Shown here piece by piece: positions 18,203-27,219 of a stretch of DNA of 64,000 nt (position 1 is its first letter; each line of letters starts with the position of its first letter). The notes below the pieces were generated by a model. The model saw only the letters and a program-made list of their open reading frames with translations, did not search any database and was not told the origin of the DNA. This stretch comes from Marimonas arenosa (GTDB taxonomy: Bacteria > Pseudomonadota > Alphaproteobacteria > Rhodobacterales > Rhodobacteraceae): the NCBI RefSeq assembly GCF_030848945.1, contig NZ_JANHAX010000004.1, positions 216,001 through 280,000 of the forward strand. Reading direction: 5' to 3'. The translations under genes were made by a program, and so were the position numbers.

Positions 18203-18898
18203 ATGGAAACAGAAACACTGGCCCTGGCGCAGGAGATCGATTTCTCCCTGTGGGCCCTATTCGCGCGCGCCACGCTGACCGTTAAACTGGTGATGGTCCT
18301 GCTGATTGTCGCCTCGTTCTGGTCATGGTCGATAATCATCCAGAAACTGATCAATTACCGCAAGGCGCGGGCCGAGGCGGACCGGTTCGACCGTGTCTTC
18401 TGGTCGGGTGAACCGCTGGACGGGCTGTTCGAGGAGATCGGCGCCAGCCCGCAGGGACAGTCCCAGAAGGTGTTCGCCGCCGGTATGATCGAGTGGCGCC
18501 GGTCGCACAAGCCGACCGGCGAGCTGATCATGGGGGCACAGGCGCGGATCGACCGCAGCATGGACGTGGCCATCGCCAAGGAGGCGGAAAGCCTGCAGAA
18601 GGGGCTGCCGGTGCTGGCGACGGTCGGCTCCACCGCGCCGTTCGTTGGGCTGTTCGGGACGGTGGTGGGGATCATGAATTCCTTCATCGAGATTGCTCAG
18701 CAGCAGAACACCAATCTTGCCGTGGTGGCGCCGGGGATCGCCGAGGCGCTGCTGGCGACGGGGCTGGGCCTGTTGGCGGCGATCCCGGCGGTGATTTTCT
18801 ACAACAAGCTCAGCGCCGACGGTGACCGGATCATCGCGGGCTACGAGGCTTTTGCAGACGAGTTTTCCACCATCCTCAGCCGCCAGCTGGATTCCTGA
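18203..18898 (+). CDS. tolQ: Tol-Pal system proton-channel subunit TolQ
   Basis: A 231-residue ExbB/MotA-family inner-membrane protein. The first hydrophobic segment (about 25-45) is followed by a cytoplasmic domain, and two further helices include the conserved GLFGTVVGIMNSF segment and ATGLGLLAAIPAVIFYN. With TolR it forms the proton-driven motor that energises TolA for outer-membrane constriction during division. AGCAGG precedes the ATG. tolR starts 3 bp after its stop. Confidence 0.97.
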   Translation: METETLALAQEIDFSLWALFARATLTVKLVMVLLIVASFWSWSIIIQKLINYRKARAEADRFDRVFWSGEPLDGLFEEIGASPQGQSQKVFAAGMIEWRRSHKPTGELIMGAQARIDRSMDVAIAKEAESLQKGLPVLATVGSTAPFVGLFGTVVGIMNSFIEIAQQQNTNLAVVAPGIAEALLATGLGLLAAIPAVIFYNKLSADGDRIIAGYEAFADEFSTILSRQLDS

Positions 18899-18901
18899 GC
18901 C

Positions 18902-19375
18902 ATGGGAGCAGGCGTGATCAAACCCGCCCATGCGGGATCGAGCCGCCGCCGCAGAGGCGGACGGGTGCAGCCGATGAGCGAGATCAACGTCACGCCGTTT
19001 GTCGACGTGATGCTGGTGTTGCTGATCATTTTCATGGTGGCAGCGCCGCTGATGACGGTGGGGGTGCCGGTGGAACTGCCCAAGACGGCGGCCAACGCGC
19101 TGCCCAGCGAAGCCGAGGAGCCGCTGACGGTGACTGTGACGTCGGACGGCATGGTGCTGGTGCAGACCACGGAAGTGCCACGCGATCAGTTGCTGGCCAA
19201 GCTGCGGGCGATTGCCGCCGAGCGGGCGAGCGACCGGGTATTCCTGCGCGCCGACGGGGCGGTGCCCTATGCCGACGTGGTCCAGGTGATGGGGGCGCTC
19301 AATCGTGGCGGCTTCTCGAATATCGGGCTGGTAACGGATACCGGCGGACCCGCCCTGGACGAGACCCAGAACTGA
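18902..19375 (+). CDS. tolR: Tol-Pal system protein TolR
   Basis: A 157-residue ExbD-family protein: a short basic N-terminus (SSRRRRGGRVQPMSEINVTP), one membrane helix containing the essential Asp (VTPFVDVMLVLLIIFMV), and a periplasmic domain ending in DETQN. It is the stator partner of TolQ in the inner membrane. It sits 3 bp behind tolQ and 7 bp ahead of tolA, so the genes are a transcriptional unit. Confidence 0.97.
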   Translation: MGAGVIKPAHAGSSRRRRGGRVQPMSEINVTPFVDVMLVLLIIFMVAAPLMTVGVPVELPKTAANALPSEAEEPLTVTVTSDGMVLVQTTEVPRDQLLAKLRAIAAERASDRVFLRADGAVPYADVVQVMGALNRGGFSNIGLVTDTGGPALDETQN

Positions 19376-19382
19376 CACAGTC

Positions 19383-20468
19383 ATGAACACGGGGCAGGTC
19401 ATATCCGGGCTGGGGCACATCGGCCTGATTGGCTGGATGCTGTTCGGCGGCAATTTCCGGTCCGAGCCGCTGCCTTTCGACGTGACCGACGTCACGGTGA
19501 TCAGCGAAGCCGAGTTCGAGGCGATGCTGGCCGGCAACAATGCGCCCGACACGGTAACCGACGTGGCGGTGCCGGCCGCGCCCGAGCCCGAGGTGCCGCC
19601 GGCCCCGGCGGTGGCACCGGCACAAGATCCGGCGCCCGAGCAGGTTGAGCCGGAGGTGGCCGAGACGCCGCCGCCGGAGGCGCCGCCGGCGCCAGTGCTC
19701 CCTGCACCGGAACCGCTGCCGCAACAGGTCGAGGACCAACCGCCCGAGGTCGTGCCACCGCCCGATGAGGAGGTGGCCGCGCTGGTGCCCGAGCGCAGCC
19801 CGGAGCCGCAGGTGCGACCGGTGCCCCGGGTGGCCCCCGAGCCGGTGGCCCAGCCGCCCGAGCCCGAAGCGCAGCCCGATCCGGCGGTGCGCGAAGAGAC
19901 CAGCGATGCGCCGGCCGAGCAACAGCGCCCGGAGGAGGAGGCCACGGCCCCGCCGGAGGCGGTGACCGAGATCACGCCCGAGGCCGATGCTCCGGTGAGC
20001 GCGGCCCCGGCGACGTCGGTGCGCCCCAAGGTTCGCCCGAACCGCCCGGCCGCACCGGCCCCGCCAGACACCACGACCACGGCGGTGAACACTGCCCTGG
20101 CCGAAGCCCTGGGCGGCGAAAGCGGTGGTGGCAGCTCGGGTGCCGGCAGCGATCCGTTGACCCAGGGCGAAAAGGATGGGCTGATCCTCGCCATCAAGCA
20201 ATGCTGGTCTGTCGACCCCTACGCCGCATCGGGTAAGGTGACGGTGGTAGTAAAAGTGGAACTCAACCGCGATGGCAGCATCGCCGCCACGCCGAGATTC
20301 CTCAGCGCCAGCGGCGGCGATCAGGCAGCGATCGATGTTGCATTTCGCAATGCCCGCACGGCGGTGATATCCTGCGGTCGGCGGGGTTTTGATCTGCCAG
20401 AGGAGAAATACGAGCGATGGCGCGAGATCGAAATCACGTTCAACCCGGAGAAAATGAGGCTGGAATGA
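19383..20468 (+). CDS. tolA: Cell-envelope integrity protein TolA
   Basis: A 361-residue protein with one N-terminal membrane segment ([17 protein letters not shown]), a long low-complexity linker rich in Pro, Glu, Ala and Val (about residues 45-240) and a C-terminal TonB/TolA-like domain (about 255-361) with [21 protein letters not shown] and [13 protein letters not shown]. It spans the periplasm and links the TolQR motor to Pal/TolB. The linker is acidic and proline-rich rather than the Lys/Ala helix of the enterobacterial protein, common in alphaproteobacteria. Its stop overlaps the tolB start by 4 bp. Confidence 0.93.
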   Translation: MNTGQVISGLGHIGLIGWMLFGGNFRSEPLPFDVTDVTVISEAEFEAMLAGNNAPDTVTDVAVPAAPEPEVPPAPAVAPAQDPAPEQVEPEVAETPPPEAPPAPVLPAPEPLPQQVEDQPPEVVPPPDEEVAALVPERSPEPQVRPVPRVAPEPVAQPPEPEAQPDPAVREETSDAPAEQQRPEEEATAPPEAVTEITPEADAPVSAAPATSVRPKVRPNRPAAPAPPDTTTTAVNTALAEALGGESGGGSSGAGSDPLTQGEKDGLILAIKQCWSVDPYAASGKVTVVVKVELNRDGSIAATPRFLSASGGDQAAIDVAFRNARTAVISCGRRGFDLPEEKYERWREIEITFNPEKMRLE

Positions 20469-21793
20469 TGATCAGGTGGGTTTTGGCAGCGGTTCTGACA
20501 CTGGGAGTGTGGCATGTGGCCGGCAGCGCGCAGGCACAGAACGGGCCACTCAGGATCGAGATTACCGACGGGGTGCAGGAGCCGCTGCCTTACGCAGTGC
20601 CCGATTTCGTCCCGGAAACTCCGGCCGCGGGGCAGATGGCGCAGGAGATTGCCCGGGTCGTGGCCGACGACCTGAACGGCACCGGGCTGTTTCGCGAGAT
20701 CGGCAAGGACGCCTTCATCAGCCAGATCACCAGTTTCTCGAGCCCGGTTCAGTTCGCCGACTGGAAGGCGATCAATGCCCAGGCATTGATTACCGGGGCG
20801 GTGGCGGTGAACGGCGGCAACGTCACCGTCAAATTCCGGGTCTGGGACGTGTTCGCCGGCCAGGAGCTGGGCCAGGGGCTGCAATTTGCCGGCACCACGG
20901 ATGGCTGGCGACGGATGGCGCACAAGGTGGCGGATGCGGTCTATTCGCGCATCACCGGCGAGGGCGCCTATTTCGACAGCCGGGTGGTCTTCGTCAGCGA
21001 ATCCGGCCCCAAGGACGACCGCAAGAAGCGGCTGGCGATCATGGATTACGACGGTGCCAACGTGCAGTATTTGACCGACTCGCGGTCGATCGTGCTCAAT
21101 CCGCGGTTTTCACCCACCGGCGACCGGGTGCTCTATACCAGCTTTGAAAGCGGCTTCCCGCGGATCCACGTGCTCGACGTCGCCAATGTCGGCCGCCGGG
21201 TGTTGCAGAGCGAAGAGGGTACGATGAGCTTCGGCTCACGATTCAGCCCGGATGGGCAGAAGGTCGTGTTCTCGTTGGAATCAGGAGGCAACACCGACCT
21301 CCATGTCATGGACATCGCCAGTGGTAACAAGACCCGGCTGACCTCGGCGCCGTCAATCGAGACCTCGCCCTCCTTTGCGCCGGACGGCAGCCGGATCGTG
21401 TTCGAAAGCGACCGTTCGGGGTCGCGACAACTCTACGTGATGCCGTCAGGCGGCGGTGAGGCCCAGCGGATCAGTTTCGGTCCCGGCAACTACGGCACGC
21501 CGGTCTGGAGCCCGCGCGGCGATCTGATCGCTTTCACCAAGCAGCACAAGGGGCGGTTCCATATCGGGGTGATGCGCACCGATGGTTCGGGCGAGCGGCT
21601 GTTGACGGCATCGTTCCTGGAGGAAGGACCAACCTGGAGCCCGAACGGCCGGGTGATCATGTTCACCCGCGAAACCCAGGGCGCGCAGGGGCAGGCGAGT
21701 TTGTATATGGTCGACATTACCGGCCGGTCGCTGAAGAAGGTCCGCACCCCGGGCGGTGCGTCGGACCCGAGCTGGTCGCCGTTGCAGCGGTAG
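20465..21793 (+). CDS. tolB: Tol-Pal system periplasmic beta-propeller TolB
   Basis: A 442-residue periplasmic protein with a signal peptide (about 1-22, ending SAQAQ), an N-terminal alpha/beta domain and a C-terminal six-bladed propeller. WD40-like PD40 motifs recur ([71 protein letters not shown]). It binds Pal and TolA. The ATG at 20465 lies in the ATGA overlap with tolA. Normally pal and cpoB follow; here the next gene is unrelated and more than 500 bp away, so the cluster ends abruptly at tolB. Confidence 0.97.
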   Translation: MMIRWVLAAVLTLGVWHVAGSAQAQNGPLRIEITDGVQEPLPYAVPDFVPETPAAGQMAQEIARVVADDLNGTGLFREIGKDAFISQITSFSSPVQFADWKAINAQALITGAVAVNGGNVTVKFRVWDVFAGQELGQGLQFAGTTDGWRRMAHKVADAVYSRITGEGAYFDSRVVFVSESGPKDDRKKRLAIMDYDGANVQYLTDSRSIVLNPRFSPTGDRVLYTSFESGFPRIHVLDVANVGRRVLQSEEGTMSFGSRFSPDGQKVVFSLESGGNTDLHVMDIASGNKTRLTSAPSIETSPSFAPDGSRIVFESDRSGSRQLYVMPSGGGEAQRISFGPGNYGTPVWSPRGDLIAFTKQHKGRFHIGVMRTDGSGERLLTASFLEEGPTWSPNGRVIMFTRETQGAQGQASLYMVDITGRSLKKVRTPGGASDPSWSPLQR

Positions 21794-22297
21794 GACAGGC
21801 GAAGAGCAGTCTTTCGCTGTGCAGTCCGAGACGGCCCGCTTTGCGGGGGAGGCGGACCTTCGCCGCTCACCAATTTGAGGTCCGCTTTGCGGACGAACCC
21901 GCCTGTTGCCGATGCAGCGACACCTGCCTCGGGGTCTCGATCATGTCTCGAAGTAGTTTGCAGCGCTGCAGCAAAGTTTCCCGAAAGCGGACATTCACAG
22001 CATGTCAGATCGGCCAGATTCAAACCGGCCGTTCGCTGCTCCCGTGTCTGATGTCTCACATGCGGACAAAGCTGCCATTCATATGTCGAAGGTTGGTAAC
22101 TCCGGTCGCGCCATGGCATCATCAAAACATAGCCATCTGGAACCGCATGTGGTCGTCAATGAAGTAAATCAAAGAAAGAGAAAAAAGTTTCGAAAACCAT
22201 ATTTCGTGCATGCGAGATGATTTCATGGAGAAGATGACGTGAGACGATCACATATTCTTGGGCATCGCAGCATGTACTTCGATGGCTTTTCGGCGGT
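21794..22297 (+). other. Gene-free stretch behind tolB
   Basis: About 500 bp without a convincing gene. The left part holds two small hairpins with the same TTT loop (listed separately) and degenerate sequence such as GCAGC...CGGACATTC (21968-21996). From about 22150 it becomes A/T-rich and probably contains the promoter of the cassette that starts near 22298. There is no pal, tRNA or complete insertion sequence here. Confidence 0.6.
21835..21894. repeat. Two small perfect hairpins with a shared CCGC-TTT-GCGG core
   Basis: CCCGC-TTT-GCGGG at 21835-21847 and GTCCGC-TTT-GCGGAC at 21880-21894 lie 42-101 bp behind tolB. They could end tolB transcription, though no T-run follows. A related stem (GTCCGCT/AGCGGAC) lies at 27196-27219, at the other end of the accessory segment. 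Confidence 0.5.
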
Positions 22298-24541
22298 TTG
22301 GGTCCTTTGATAAACGCTGAACGACTTTTGATCGCATCCGCGCTACGCGCAGTGCGCTTGCTGCCGTTTTCTTCGCGGCTGGCTGCGTATCTGGGTATCG
22401 CAGAGTTTAGGTTGCTGAACACACCTGTTCTTCTCGGCTGCGCACTTGTTGCAGCAGCCCTTGGTGTCTACCCCTCCAACCTCGGGCACATCGAAACAAC
22501 ACCCTTCATCAACGTCATCTTTCCCATCATCTCTTGCGTGAACCCGGTCCTTGGGATGATGTCGGCCCTTGTTTTCGCATTGGCCGATTTCGCAGAGAAG
22601 ATGGTGACCAACAATATCTACTATGAAGGGGAGCCCGGTACGCTGTTTGGAAACCCCGGCGACTACATTGGAGCGCGGATCGGGTATTTGCTGGGATACA
22701 GCATGGTGGCCGTTTGGGGCGTACTTCCAGGGCTTCTGTCACGTGTATTCAGAACCGCAGCGCAAAACTGGACCAAACGCCGCATCGAGCGCCGCTCGAT
22801 TGGCGCCGCGGCGGTGCCCACAACAACAGAACGTGCGGTGGAAGTGGCAGCCAGTGCCATCGGAGCGGCGACCGGAGGCGGATTGGCGAATATTGTAAAC
22901 ATCGCGCTGGAAGCTCCGGCTTTCCTGCTCCGACCGACGCCGGACTTCACGTGCTACAACGTTGCGGTTGGCAACCTCACCAAAGGCGCGGCAGTCACGG
23001 CAGCATCGGCTGGTATCGGTGGACCGATTGCGCAAAACCTGCTTAACCCGGGCGCACCGGCTATGAGCGGAGGTCGAGCATCGGCACCAGTCAAGCCTGC
23101 GGGGCCGAAGCCCGGCGGCGCGCCGGCAGTATCTGGGACCGAGATCAAGGGCGGCCCGGATGCCCGTAAGTGGTTGGAAGACAACAAATTCATTGACACC
23201 AACGGACGCGTAACCAACAAGTTCCGGGTTTGGCACAGCCAGACCCACGGTAGCACCGGCATCGGTGGGCTGGACGCATTTGCCGGCAAGCTGGACGATG
23301 ATGGGAAGCTGCTGGAAGATCCAGCGATCGTGGTACGCACGGGCAAGCCCGCGCCCCCGGATATCGCCGACGAAGAGAAGGGGCCCGAAGAAAAGGGGCC
23401 CGAGCCGGAAAAGAGCCCCGAAAAGCCGGCGAAGACTGACACGGACAAGAAATTGAAAGGGCCTTTCACACCGCCGCCCGCGCCCCCGACCGAAGGGGAA
23501 ACTCCGCCCGTGTCGCCACCCCCGCCACCGTCCGAACCACCCGAAACGCGTAAGCCGGATCAGGGGAAAGATGAGGAACAGGAGCGCGGCCCGAAGGACC
23601 CCTGCCGCGAGGAGCGCGAGGCGTTCCTGGCCGCGGTCCTGGCGGCGACCACGCTCAACAAGCTGCTCAACACAGTGAATGGAAAGCACTACGAGGCGAC
23701 GCTGCGCTATCTGAACGCCTACCACACGGGCTATTTCGGCAGCGTTGTCGATCTTGCCTTCATCTGGGCGCAGCTTGGCAAGGGTGGACCGAAGCTAATG
23801 GCTTCGGACACGACGATGCAGAAGATCAAGTCGGCCATCGTCAAACGTACGCTGAAACAGGTGCTGAAGGACACCGCCAAGGTCTATGGGTCGACCGCGC
23901 TGCCGGATGGCTCGGTCCCGGGCGGCAAGTCGGTTTCGTGGACGGATTACCTGAAGAAGCCGGCCATTCACGGCGCGCTGAAGAAGTTCATCGCCGAGCA
24001 GATCCGGTTGAACACGTTCTTCCGGGCGGCCAGCGGCGAATCCATCGGCATCAAGCTGGTGATGGGAACCGAGGCGGTTCAGTCGGGCGGCGAGGCGCTT
24101 GACGCTGGCGGCGATCTGACAAGCCTCGATTGGAAGAAGATCGCCGATCCGAAGGCAAGTATGCGCGCCAAGACGCTGTCTGGCGTGTTCAGCTTCGCCT
24201 GGTCGATGCTGATGGCGGCGCAGAACTTCGAGAAATCCAGAAAGGAGATCACGCAGCGACGCAAGGAGATGAACGAGATCCGCCGCAAGAAGATCAGCGA
24301 AATCCGTTCCAAGTTGGCGGATGCAAAAGACGAGGTGGATATTGCCAAAGCGGTCTACGAGCGTTGCTTGCGGGTGACCAAGCAGCACGGGACTGATGAG
24401 AAAGTTCAGGCCAATATAGACAGCGAAATTCAGCGCTGGAACACGCCCGCGGGACGGCGCAGGCCGCACGATTCTGGCCGGATCAGCGAGGAGCATGAAA
24501 GATGGAACAAGCTTTATGAACGTTGGAAGTCCATGCAGTGA
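22298..24541 (+). CDS. Large uncharacterised protein: N-terminal membrane helices, Pro-rich linker, C-terminal coiled coil
   Basis: About 747 residues; I do not recognise the family. Three or four hydrophobic segments lie in the first 150 residues (around TPVLLGCALVAAALG, VLGMMSALVFALA, YLLGYSMVAVWGVLPGLL). A small-residue-rich region with GGGLANIVNIALEAP follows. Near 280-340 is a globular stretch with WHSQTHGSTGIGGLDAF, then a linker at about 350-435 of Pro, Glu and Lys. A helical domain spans about 440-660, and a highly charged coiled coil (KEITQRRKEMNEIRRKKISE) runs to the end. The start is uncertain: TTG at 22298 opens the frame but has no good ribosome-binding site; TTG 22307 or GTG 22352 are alternatives. 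Two zinc-ribbon protein genes follow on the same strand. Probably membrane-anchored; function unknown. Confidence 0.7.
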   Translation: MGPLINAERLLIASALRAVRLLPFSSRLAAYLGIAEFRLLNTPVLLGCALVAAALGVYPSNLGHIETTPFINVIFPIISCVNPVLGMMSALVFALADFAEKMVTNNIYYEGEPGTLFGNPGDYIGARIGYLLGYSMVAVWGVLPGLLSRVFRTAAQNWTKRRIERRSIGAAAVPTTTERAVEVAASAIGAATGGGLANIVNIALEAPAFLLRPTPDFTCYNVAVGNLTKGAAVTAASAGIGGPIAQNLLNPGAPAMSGGRASAPVKPAGPKPGGAPAVSGTEIKGGPDARKWLEDNKFIDTNGRVTNKFRVWHSQTHGSTGIGGLDAFAGKLDDDGKLLEDPAIVVRTGKPAPPDIADEEKGPEEKGPEPEKSPEKPAKTDTDKKLKGPFTPPPAPPTEGETPPVSPPPPPSEPPETRKPDQGKDEEQERGPKDPCREEREAFLAAVLAATTLNKLLNTVNGKHYEATLRYLNAYHTGYFGSVVDLAFIWAQLGKGGPKLMASDTTMQKIKSAIVKRTLKQVLKDTAKVYGSTALPDGSVPGGKSVSWTDYLKKPAIHGALKKFIAEQIRLNTFFRAASGESIGIKLVMGTEAVQSGGEALDAGGDLTSLDWKKIADPKASMRAKTLSGVFSFAWSMLMAAQNFEKSRKEITQRRKEMNEIRRKKISEIRSKLADAKDEVDIAKAVYERCLRVTKQHGTDEKVQANIDSEIQRWNTPAGRRRPHDSGRISEEHERWNKLYERWKSMQ

Positions 24542-24568
24542 TCACACAATTCCGCCGGAGCGGAGGCA

Positions 24569-25342
24569 ATGACGGCACTGCGCGTGTTGGAACCCGGTTA
24601 TGTCGAGGCGCTTGCCGAGCGGATCGACATCGAATTGAAGCTGGGGCTGCTCGATCCGGACGGAGTGCGGGCGATGCTCGAAGAGTTCAAACTGCGTGAC
24701 GAGGCGGGACACTACTGGACCTTCGGACCGGTCAGCCAGCGGTGGTACCAACATGACGGGATGGACTGGGCGCCGTCACAGACGACGCCGCACGGTTTGG
24801 AGGGGCCGGACTTTCTGGGCGACCGGGAAACCATCGTGGCGGAGCCATCGGAAGACGATCTTGGCCCTCAGGCACGAACGGCGGCCGAGGCATTGGAACG
24901 CGTGCGCCAGCAAGTCCGCGAGGCGTACGTCTCGGGGTCGATCGACAGTGATCAGGTTCTTGAGCTTTTGAGCGAGCAGATCCTTATCGAGAAGGATGGC
25001 ACGATTTGGATGCCTGGCTTTCACACCGGACAATGGTATGGCTTCAACGGGCAGACCTGGATACTGGGTCAGGCCCCCGCCGAAGAGAAACTGGTCTCGA
25101 CCGACGGTGACCCGTCGAACTGGAACCCGGACGGTCGCGTGCTGGAAAACGTTGCCGAATGGCTCGACCGTGGCGACGATATTTTTCCTGAGCCGGTCTG
25201 TGCCCCCTGGTCGCCGCCGGAAGGCTTCCCCGAAATGCCCCGCGGAACCGAAACCCGCTGCCCGGCCTGCGGTCGAGAGAACGAGAGCGACAGCCGTTTT
25301 TGCCGTCATTGCGGCGCTCAGTTGCCTGGCGGCGGAACCTGA
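24569..25342 (+). CDS. Uncharacterised protein with two Trp/Tyr-motif repeats and a C-terminal zinc ribbon
   Basis: A 257-residue soluble protein, 27 bp behind the large membrane protein gene, with GGAGCGGAGG before the ATG. It is internally duplicated. Repeat 1 (about 9-70) and repeat 2 (about 107-172) each have a helical part with a GxxDxDxV motif, then D-x-G-x-x-W, two to three residues, G-x-x-(S/T)-x-x-WY and a final G-x-x-W (SQRWYQHDGMDW; TGQWYGFNGQTW). The last 40 residues form a zinc ribbon, CPACGRENESDSRFCRHCG. Such W/Y modules beside zinc ribbons occur in uncharacterised bacterial proteins; binding of a protein partner is likely. No catalytic residues are visible. Confidence 0.75.
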   Translation: MTALRVLEPGYVEALAERIDIELKLGLLDPDGVRAMLEEFKLRDEAGHYWTFGPVSQRWYQHDGMDWAPSQTTPHGLEGPDFLGDRETIVAEPSEDDLGPQARTAAEALERVRQQVREAYVSGSIDSDQVLELLSEQILIEKDGTIWMPGFHTGQWYGFNGQTWILGQAPAEEKLVSTDGDPSNWNPDGRVLENVAEWLDRGDDIFPEPVCAPWSPPEGFPEMPRGTETRCPACGRENESDSRFCRHCGAQLPGGGT

Positions 25343-25387
25343 GCAGGCGGCAGCCGAACTTGGGCTTCGCAACCCGGAGAGAGTGAT

Positions 25388-26311
25388 ATGCAAAGCACAA
25401 AATGTCCGAGCTGCGGCGCAACGATCGTGGGATCGGTGCCAAGCTGCTTGGTTTGCGGGGCGGATTTGCCGACTTGTTCGAACTGCGGCGCCTTGCGGTC
25501 TCCGGATACCAAGTTCTGCCCGTCATGCGGTGTGGCGGTGCCCGAGACACCGCCACCTATAGCTGAGCCAACTGAAGCAACGCCGCGGGTCTGCACATCG
25601 TGCGGCGCAGAGGCCCCGGCCAACAGCCGGTTCTGCAACCACTGCGGTCAGCCAATGGACGGCACTGTGGTGCAGGCGCAACCCGTTCGCCAAACTCGGC
25701 CTGCCGAAAAGGCGTCGCCAGCGCGTTTGGGGTGGGGCGCGAAACTCGGGGTCGTGATCCTGTGGGCGCTGCTTTTTGGCCTGGCCTGGGGGGGCGCGAT
25801 GTTCGGCTTCGGCTTGGTCGAATTCGAGCTCTTGAAGTCAATCGGGCGTCCAAGCCCACTCTTCGCTTTTTTCCCAATGAGTGGCCGGGATGATTTGTTG
25901 ACCATGGCCCTTCTCCACGCAGTACCGGGCTTCGGGGTGGGGGCAATCGCGGCGGTTGCAAGTGGTTCGTCCACGAAATGGTCTGCGCACGTATTTAGGG
26001 CGGGCAACATGATTGCTTTGGTGACTTACTACGCTCTAGCCTTGGCCGGGATGAGCCTTGTAGTTTCGCACGGCATCGACGAAGCGATCCGAAGGGGGGC
26101 CTCGATTGGCTCCGCACTGGACTTCTATGGGATATTGCATACGAGCGTTTGGAGTCTTGTGAGTTTTGCTGGCGGGCTGCGCTTTGGTCTTCGAGCCAAG
26201 AGGCTGAATCCCGAATTAGGGATTGGAGGAGTGACCACTATAGCCTTCGGTTGGGCAGGAGCTGCGTTTCTAGGGTTCCTGAACCTACCGTACATAACAC
26301 TTATTTTTTAA
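25388..26311 (+). CDS. Uncharacterised membrane protein with three N-terminal zinc ribbons
   Basis: A 307-residue protein. The first 90 residues contain successive Cys-x-x-Cys pairs (CPSCGA, CLVCGA, CSNCGA, CPSCGV, CTSCGA, CNHCGQ), enough for three zinc ribbons. After a short linker come about five hydrophobic helices (starting near VVILWALLFGLAWGGAMFG and ending LGFLNLPYITLIF). The ribbons would face the cytoplasm. It lies 45 bp behind the W/Y-repeat gene and shares the zinc-ribbon theme, so the three genes from 22298 form a probable operon. The final third is less GC-rich than the chromosome. Function unknown. Confidence 0.75.
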   Translation: MQSTKCPSCGATIVGSVPSCLVCGADLPTCSNCGALRSPDTKFCPSCGVAVPETPPPIAEPTEATPRVCTSCGAEAPANSRFCNHCGQPMDGTVVQAQPVRQTRPAEKASPARLGWGAKLGVVILWALLFGLAWGGAMFGFGLVEFELLKSIGRPSPLFAFFPMSGRDDLLTMALLHAVPGFGVGAIAAVASGSSTKWSAHVFRAGNMIALVTYYALALAGMSLVVSHGIDEAIRRGASIGSALDFYGILHTSVWSLVSFAGGLRFGLRAKRLNPELGIGGVTTIAFGWAGAAFLGFLNLPYITLIF

Positions 26312-26785
26312 CCTATCAGCGAGCGGACAACTCGCCGGTTGGAATACTCAGAGTTCAAAATCGTAAAATCGCATTTTGAAACTTCTCATGTTTCCCCCCA
26401 TTTGCAGACAACGCGCTCATCCCGAAGTTTTCTGCTGCCTCGTTGTGCGCGTCTTGAATTTGCATAGTGGACATTTGGCCCGATCGCAAAAATGGACGCT
26501 ATCCGCAGTTCGCACTGGATGCCGCGCCGTGCACCAACGACTTGAACGGGCTCATTGCCGCCTTTAGATCGGTTGCAGCATAGTCATCCGTTGGTCTCTA
26601 TTGCCCATACAGGAACGGCCCATTGCTGCCGTTGGCGGCCGCTCGCGTCTCTGCGGCGCAGCTTTCCTGAACCGGACGTTCGGTTGGCGACGCAGCATTT
26701 ACCCAGTGCGAACGACCGCAACGCGGGAAGAAGCTGTCATTTAGTACTCACTTGCTGGCACAGGGCCTACATTTATTCTTCCTGT
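26312..26785 (+). other. Gene-free, decayed-looking stretch
   Basis: About 470 bp with no credible gene on either strand. It contains degenerate sequence similar to the region behind tolB, for example GCGGCGCAGC...CGGACGTTC at 26653-26681, about 69% identical over 29 bp to 21968-21996. It looks like remnants of intergenic repeats or old rearrangements. Confidence 0.5.
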
Positions 26786-27181
26786 CTAATATCCGAACCA
26801 CCAAAAAGCCGATAGCATCAAGATGAAAAGTCCAATGCCAATTCCCGCCAACCAGAGTAGAGCTAGGACCAACAACCAAAATCTCGAAAACTCACGACGG
26901 TTACTGATCAATTACCAAAGCGCATAAAGAGAAGGGAGGAGGGAAAGGTACGAGAATAAGGCCAAATACTCCGCCTCACGCGCATTTGCCAAATAGAAAT
27001 CTCCACCCTGGTCGGCGTAGATCCATGAGAGGATCTCATGGATTACGTAAACGATAGGCCATACAACCAGAGGACCAACAACAATCCACTTTACTGTGCG
27101 AAGTGCAGCAAAACCCAAAAAGCGAACCCTCTTGGCATTCTCCTCGCTAACTTGGCTCACCCGAAAGGATGGAGCAAGCAT
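26786..27181 (-). pseudogene. Small membrane protein interrupted by an in-frame TAA
   Basis: From an ATG at 27181 a hydrophobic frame runs to a TAA at 26912-26914 (segments VVGPLVVWPIVYVIHEIL and YLALFSYLSLLPSLYALW). The same frame then continues without a break for 41 more codons (ISNRREFSRFWLLVLALLWL, GIGIGLFILMLSAFWWF) to a stop at 26786-26788. The downstream piece is a typical membrane helix with an Arg-rich start and no good start codon of its own except the TTG right after the TAA. The simplest reading is a three-helix protein of about 130 residues broken by a nonsense mutation. Two coupled miniproteins are the alternative. No family recognised. Confidence 0.5.
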
Positions 27182-27195
27182 CACCAACGTTGGTA

Positions 27196-27219
27196 GTCCG
27201 CTTCGGGCTCAGAGCGGAC
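27196..27219. repeat. Short inverted repeat at the right end of the accessory segment
   Basis: GTCCGCT at 27196-27202 and AGCGGAC at 27213-27219 form a perfect 7-bp stem with a 10-base loop. The stem matches the GTCCGC/GCGGAC hairpin behind tolB at 21880-21894. It lies just before the broken membrane protein gene (minus strand) and 172 bp from the MFS gene end. Confidence 0.45.

Noticed and set aside
19600..20060. Repetitive GC-rich tract, considered as tandem repeats or CRISPR-like
   Set aside because: It encodes the Pro/Glu/Ala linker of TolA with irregular periodicity; there are no repeat-spacer units. No CRISPR array was seen anywhere in the window.
18323..20197. 624-codon minus-strand frame rich in Ser, Gly and Ala
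   Set aside because: It is the complement of the tolQRA genes; the low complexity mirrors the Pro/Glu/Ala linker of TolA.
21841..22220. Possible small genes behind tolB
   Set aside because: No ribosome-binding site, no recognisable composition, and the region overlaps hairpins and degenerate repeat-like sequence.
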